Source: Streptomyces seoulensis (GTDB lineage Bacteria > Actinomycetota > Actinomycetes > Streptomycetales > Streptomycetaceae). Taken from it: DNA of 64,000 bases. Below, one piece after another: positions 60,554-64,000 of this stretch. The notes beneath the pieces are model-generated. The model was not told the DNA's origin. It was given only the letters and a program-made list of their open reading frames with translations, and ran no database searches. The position numbers and the translations under genes are program-made. Position 1 is the first letter of the stretch. The number at the start of each line of letters is the position of its first letter. Location: positions 310,001-374,000 of the forward strand of contig NZ_CP032229.1 of the NCBI RefSeq assembly GCF_004328625.1. Direction: 5' to 3'.

Positions 60554-61264
60554 ATGAGCAATAGCGCCCAGAAGTCCTACGATTACGGGACCGCGGACTT
60601 CAACGCCGTATATCGCGGAGGTGAACTGCTGGGTGACGCCGGGATCACCCGGGTCCCCTGGGACATCGGTGAACCGCAGCCCGGTGTGCTTGAATTCGAG
60701 CGCCGCGGACGAATTCGCGGCGAGGTGCTGGACGCGGGCTGTGGTCTGGGTGACAACGCGGTGTTCCTGGCCGCGCGCGGCTACCGGGTCACCGCCGTCG
60801 ACGCGGCCTCCACGGCGATCGAGCGGGCCAGGGAGCGGGCGGCGAAGCAGGAGGGCGGCGCGGACATCGAGTTCGCGGTCGCCGACGCCACCAGCCTGGC
60901 CGGCTACGAGGGCCGCTTCGACACCGTCCTGGACAGCGCGCTGTTCCACACGCTCGACGCGGACGGGCGCCGCCGGTACGCCGCCGCGCTCGGCCGGGCC
61001 GCCCGGCCCGGTGCCTGGCTGGACATGCTGTGCTTCGCGGCGGTCCCCGGCGGGATGCCCGAGCCGCTGTCCGTCTCCGAGGAGACGGTGCGCGAGGTGC
61101 TGACCGGGGCCGGCTGGACGGTGACCGAGCTGACCCGGTCCGTCTACTGGGGCGTGGCCGAGGCCACCCGCACCTTCCTGGAGAAGACCGGCGTCCAGGT
61201 GGAGATCGACGAGGCGGGGCGCACCCAGCTCCCGGTCTGGTCCGTCCTGGCCGAGCGCGCCTGA
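60554..61264 (+). CDS. Class I SAM-dependent methyltransferase of the phz cluster
   Basis: 236 residues of Rossmann methyltransferase: VLDAGCGLGDNAVFLAARGY (motif I), VTAVDAASTAIERARERA (motif II), FDTVLDSALFHTLDADGRRR (motif IV). It lacks the N-terminal dimerisation domain of PhzM-type O-methyltransferases and resembles the Methyltransf_25/tellurite-resistance-like group. AGGAG precedes ATG 60554. It is the first gene of the rightward operon. It could methylate a phenazine N or O, or the amino acid handled by the next genes. Undecidable from sequence. Confidence 0.85.
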   Translation: MSNSAQKSYDYGTADFNAVYRGGELLGDAGITRVPWDIGEPQPGVLEFERRGRIRGEVLDAGCGLGDNAVFLAARGYRVTAVDAASTAIERARERAAKQEGGADIEFAVADATSLAGYEGRFDTVLDSALFHTLDADGRRRYAAALGRAARPGAWLDMLCFAAVPGGMPEPLSVSEETVREVLTGAGWTVTELTRSVYWGVAEATRTFLEKTGVQVEIDEAGRTQLPVWSVLAERA

Positions 61265-61312
61265 CCCGCGCGCGTCGCCGCAGAGCAACGTTCCCCGAAA
61301 GAAGGTCTGCCG

Positions 61313-62191
61313 ATGCCGACGACCGTCAAACCCGTGAAGCTGGACCTGGCCCGGCTGGAAGCGATGGCGGAGTCCGACTACTACAACCCGTACACGATCT
61401 TCGACTGGCCCGAGTCCCTCGGCACCGACCGGCCGTGGATGAGCGAGGACCTGGTCACGCTCGCCGGCACCGAGGAGTGGGGGAAGCTGACGCGGGAGCA
61501 GCAGCTCGCCCTGACCCGGTTCGAGGCGGTGAACTTCTTCAGCCTCAACGTGCACGGCATCCGCGAGCTGCTCAGCGAGGTCGTGCTCCGCATCCACACC
61601 AAGACCTACGCCGACGCCTCGGAGTTCCTCCACCACTTCATCGGTGAGGAGAACGAGCACATGTGGTTCTTCGGGACCTTCTGCCTGAAGTACGGCGGGA
61701 AGGTGTACCCGGCGGTGCCGCAGGTCGGTCCGGGCCGGATCGAGGGGGTGGGCGACGCGGCGACCGAACTGGTCATCTTCGCCCGCATCCTGATCTTCGA
61801 GGAGCTGGTCGACTACTTCAACGCGCGGATGGCGACGGACGATTCGCTGCCGCCCATCGCGCAGGAGATCAACCGGGTCCATCACCAGGACGAGAGCCGC
61901 CATGTCGCCTTCGGGCGGCACCTGTTCACCCAGCTGCTGGACCAGGTCAAGGAGACCCGCCCGGAGGACATCCCGGTGCTGGCCAACTACCTGGAGACGT
62001 ACCTCGAGTACAGCGTCCGCAGCCTGTACAACCCCGCCGTGTACCGCGACGCCGGGCTCGACCAGCCCCTCGAACTGCGCCGCCGACTGCTGGAGCACCC
62101 GGCCCGGCACGCCGCGCACACCGCGATCCTCAACCGTACCCGCAAGTTCCTCGCCCGCAACGGCCTTCAGGTCCAGGGAGCATCGGCATGA
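61313..62191 (+). CDS. AurF-type di-iron oxygenase
   Basis: 292 residues, ferritin-like helical bundle of the AurF/p-aminobenzoate N-oxygenase family. Metal ligands can be placed by spacing: Glu113 and His116 (EENEHMW), Glu163 (FEELVDYFN), His190, Glu194 and His197 (VHHQDESRHVAF). The spacing from 163 to 190, 194 and 197 is the same as in AurF. A further Glu is at 71 or 85. AurF relatives oxidise amines to nitro or hydroxylamine groups, or hydroxylate carbon (CmlA/CmlI context). The carrier-protein gene overlaps its stop (ATGA), so the substrate may be carrier-bound. Confidence 0.87.
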   Translation: MPTTVKPVKLDLARLEAMAESDYYNPYTIFDWPESLGTDRPWMSEDLVTLAGTEEWGKLTREQQLALTRFEAVNFFSLNVHGIRELLSEVVLRIHTKTYADASEFLHHFIGEENEHMWFFGTFCLKYGGKVYPAVPQVGPGRIEGVGDAATELVIFARILIFEELVDYFNARMATDDSLPPIAQEINRVHHQDESRHVAFGRHLFTQLLDQVKETRPEDIPVLANYLETYLEYSVRSLYNPAVYRDAGLDQPLELRRRLLEHPARHAAHTAILNRTRKFLARNGLQVQGASA

Positions 62192-62436
62192 GCGACGACA
62201 AGCTGACCAAGATCCTCACCTTCATCCACCAGCGCAACCCCGAGGTGGGCGAGCTGAACCTGGACGACGACCTGATCGACCGCCGCGCGGTGGACTCGCT
62301 GGCCTTCGTCGAGTTCCTCTACCTGCTGGAGGAGCTGAGCGGGGAGACCATCGACCCCGAGGAGATCGACGTCGAGGACTTCCGCACCCTGCGCGCCATC
62401 GACAAGCGCTTCCTGCACGGCGCGGCGGCCCACTGA
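62188..62436 (+). CDS. Acyl/aminoacyl carrier protein
   Basis: 82 residues. Serine 37 in RAVDSLAFVEFLYLLEE is the phosphopantetheine attachment site (DSL motif). The acidic helices (EEIDVEDFRTLRAID) are typical for carrier proteins. It overlaps the AurF-like gene by four bases and the ligase gene by one (TGATG), so all three are translated together. The partner ligase is of the aminoacyl-tRNA-synthetase-like kind, so the carrier probably holds an amino acid thioester. Confidence 0.92.
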   Translation: MSDDKLTKILTFIHQRNPEVGELNLDDDLIDRRAVDSLAFVEFLYLLEELSGETIDPEEIDVEDFRTLRAIDKRFLHGAAAH

Positions 62437-63275
62437 TGGGCACCGCCACGGGGACGACGGACAACGGCCTCGGCGTCCTCGGCCCGGACGAGCTGCGGCT
62501 GCTGCGGGCCTTCGACTCCCTGGTGCTGTCCTGGGCGCACGAGTGGGAGGCCCAGGAACGGCGCTACCCGTTCCTGCTGCGGCCGGCGGACCTGGAGTCC
62601 ATCGACTACTACGAGAACTTCCCGCACCTGGGTCTGGCCGCCGTCGCGGCCGACCCGGCCCGGCTCGGGGAGCTGCGCGCCGGTGCCGCGAGCCCGCTGG
62701 CGGAGCTGCCGGCGTCCGTCCTCAACGACGCGGCCCTGGCCCTGCCCTCGGCCGCGTGTTACTCGGTCTACTTCGACCTGAAGGACCGGGCGCTTCCGGC
62801 GACGGAGAACCGGTTCACCACGGTCGCCACCTGTTTCCGCAACGAGACGCACTACGAGGGCCTGCGCCGGCTGCTCGGCTTCAGCATGCGCGAGATCGTG
62901 TTCGTCGGCTCGCCCGAGGGCGCCACCGAGCACCTGAAGCGCGCCAAGGAGCAGGTGCTGGGCCTGGCCGGCCGGCTGGGCCTGAAGATGACCACCGAGG
63001 TCGCCACCGACCCGTTCTTCGACCGCACCGGCTCCCGGGCGACGATGCAGCGCCTCTTCCCGGTGAAGGAGGAGTTCGTGGTGGACGGCCTGGCCATCGG
63101 GTCGGTCAACTACCACCGCAACTTCTTCGGGGAGCGCTGCGCGATCTCCCTGCCCGACGGCGCGCCCGCCTCCACCAGTTGCCTGGCCTTCGGCCTGGAG
63201 CGGTGGGTGCACGCGCTGACCACCAGGTTCGGTGACGCCCGGTCCGCCGCCGAGGCGGTCCTCGAAGCCGTCTGA
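62436..63275 (+). CDS. Amino acid:[carrier protein] ligase, class II aaRS-like
   Basis: 279 residues resembling the stand-alone aminoacyl-tRNA-synthetase-like ligases (Bll0957/Atu2573 type) that load an amino acid on a carrier protein instead of tRNA. Motif 2 is ATCFRNETHYEGLRRLLGFS (FRxE), followed by MREIVFVGSPEG; motif 3 is STSCLAFGLERW. Cysteines C108, C133 and C249 are candidate zinc ligands of the family; I cannot say which bind. There is no tRNA-binding domain. These enzymes are encoded beside their carrier protein, as here. The substrate is likely a small amino acid (glycine, alanine or similar in known members). Confidence 0.85.
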   Translation: MGTATGTTDNGLGVLGPDELRLLRAFDSLVLSWAHEWEAQERRYPFLLRPADLESIDYYENFPHLGLAAVAADPARLGELRAGAASPLAELPASVLNDAALALPSAACYSVYFDLKDRALPATENRFTTVATCFRNETHYEGLRRLLGFSMREIVFVGSPEGATEHLKRAKEQVLGLAGRLGLKMTTEVATDPFFDRTGSRATMQRLFPVKEEFVVDGLAIGSVNYHRNFFGERCAISLPDGAPASTSCLAFGLERWVHALTTRFGDARSAAEAVLEAV

Positions 63276-63309
63276 GCCCCGCCCGCCCTCCTGTGCCGAA
63301 AGTGAGCCG

Positions 63310-64000
63310 ATGACCGACACGACCGTCGACGACGCCCTGGAGACCGGCGAGATCCAGGTGAGCGACGACATCCGGATAGCGTACGAGCGACGCGGGTCCG
63401 GTCCCGACATCGTCCTCGTCAACAACTTCTTCATGGACCGCAAGTCCTGGCGGTCCTACACCGCGAAGCTGGCCACCAGGGCCCGGATCACCTCCTACGA
63501 CCTGCGCGGCCAGGGCGACTCCAGCCCGCACCCCGGGGAGCCGGTGTGGGAGGACCACATCAGCGACCTGAAGGCCCTGTTCGACGGGCTGGGTCTGGAG
63601 AAGGCCATCGTGGTGGGCACGTCGTTCTCGACGCTGATCTGCCGGGACTTCGCGGTGGCCCACCCGGACCGGGTGCAGGGGCTGATCCTGGCGGGCCCGG
63701 CGATGAGCCCGCACGGCCCGCAGCGGCTGCGCCGGATCACCAAGTCCTGGCTGAAGACGCTGGAGACCTCCGGACTCGGCGTGCTGTACGAGCAGTTGTA
63801 CCCGCTCGTCTCCGGCGACCGGGCGGTGGAGGAGGCGGGGCCCATCGGTTTCATGGGCCGCAAGCAGAACTTCCTCGGCATCCACACCGTGGACTCGCTG
63901 CGCGCCGGGCTCGCGGTGTCGGTGAAGGCACCGCTGGACCCGCAGATCATGACCAAGGTGGCCGCTCCGACCCTGCTGTTCGTCGGCGGGGACGACTTCT
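63310..64000 (+). CDS. Alpha/beta hydrolase, cut by the window end
   Basis: The first 230 residues are present, and the stop lies beyond the window. Features: VLVNNFFMDRKSW (oxyanion-loop region), TSYDLRGQGDS, nucleophile elbow VVGTSFST with Ser105, and TLLFVGGDDF where the acid Asp lies. Thioesterase, acyltransferase or C-C hydrolase roles are all possible. It begins 34 bases after the ligase gene on the same strand, so it is probably the releasing or transferring partner of the carrier-bound amino acid. The frame is intact up to 64000. Confidence 0.8.
   Translation, partial: MTDTTVDDALETGEIQVSDDIRIAYERRGSGPDIVLVNNFFMDRKSWRSYTAKLATRARITSYDLRGQGDSSPHPGEPVWEDHISDLKALFDGLGLEKAIVVGTSFSTLICRDFAVAHPDRVQGLILAGPAMSPHGPQRLRRITKSWLKTLETSGLGVLYEQLYPLVSGDRAVEEAGPIGFMGRKQNFLGIHTVDSLRAGLAVSVKAPLDPQIMTKVAAPTLLFVGGDDF

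Noticed and set aside
60128..62119. 663-codon minus-strand frame across the phz divergent region
   Set aside because: It would run opposite two clearly recognisable plus-strand genes (methyltransferase, AurF-like) and has no family features.

Overview
The window is high-GC actinobacterial DNA, almost certainly from a Streptomyces chromosome. Third codon positions are nearly all G or C. The gene families are Streptomyces-typical: a PAS-GAF-SpoIIE phosphatase, PF04672 and DUF6221 proteins, an Rv1733c-like membrane protein, a GH75 chitosanase and DmdR/IdeR-type iron boxes. I see no rRNA, tRNA, transposase or integrase gene.

0-8 kb is an accessory, decaying stretch. It holds short orphan genes, a RelE/ParE-like toxin gene split by an in-frame TGA, a frameshifted HTH-like gene, an orphan histidine kinase beside a COG4705 membrane protein, the frameshifted 3' half of a peptide-type ABC ATPase gene, a DUF6221 gene, and a worn four-repeat type I-E-like CRISPR array with no cas genes. 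8-13 kb holds the PTS-type dihydroxyacetone kinase operon dhaKLM, a GH75 chitosanase, a fibronectin-III lipoprotein and a small surface protein. 13-34 kb is ordinary chromosomal content: PadR regulator, FadH-type dienoyl-CoA reductase, SpoIIE phosphatase, PrmC-like methyltransferase, a DUF3533 exporter with divergent MarR, a molybdenum oxidoreductase/flavoreductase pair, D-Ala-D-Ala carboxypeptidase, asparaginase with GntR regulator, and UppP. This part is studded with an unusual family of 15-bp-period arrays built on CATGTG/CATATG-like cores. The arrays sit in at least four intergenic gaps, and short in-phase runs occur inside coding sequences. 34-48 kb carries an NCS1 permease plus isochorismatase-like pair, an iron-box-controlled heme oxygenase, a MarR plus MFS-USP fusion, an orphan FAD-binding subunit, a 5'-truncated iron-siderophore permease, a class A penicillin-binding protein whose transpeptidase motifs are altered, a NodB-like protein and an amidase.

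49 kb to the end is a phenazine biosynthetic gene cluster, cut by the window edge. The leftward operon encodes an acyl-CoA-dehydrogenase-like flavoenzyme, PhzB, PhzC, PhzD, PhzE, a small dimeric-barrel protein, PhzF, PhzG, a VOC protein, an ANL-type activating enzyme and a LuxC-like reductase, followed by a methyltransferase. The last two enzymes match the EhpF/EhpG logic of griseoluteic acid biosynthesis, in which a phenazine carboxylate is activated and reduced. The divergent rightward operon encodes a methyltransferase, an AurF-type di-iron oxygenase, a carrier protein, an aminoacyl-tRNA-synthetase-like amino acid:carrier-protein ligase and an alpha/beta hydrolase. This suggests that a carrier-bound amino acid is oxidised and joined to the phenazine. 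A perfect 10-bp inverted repeat lies between the two operons and is a candidate shared operator.
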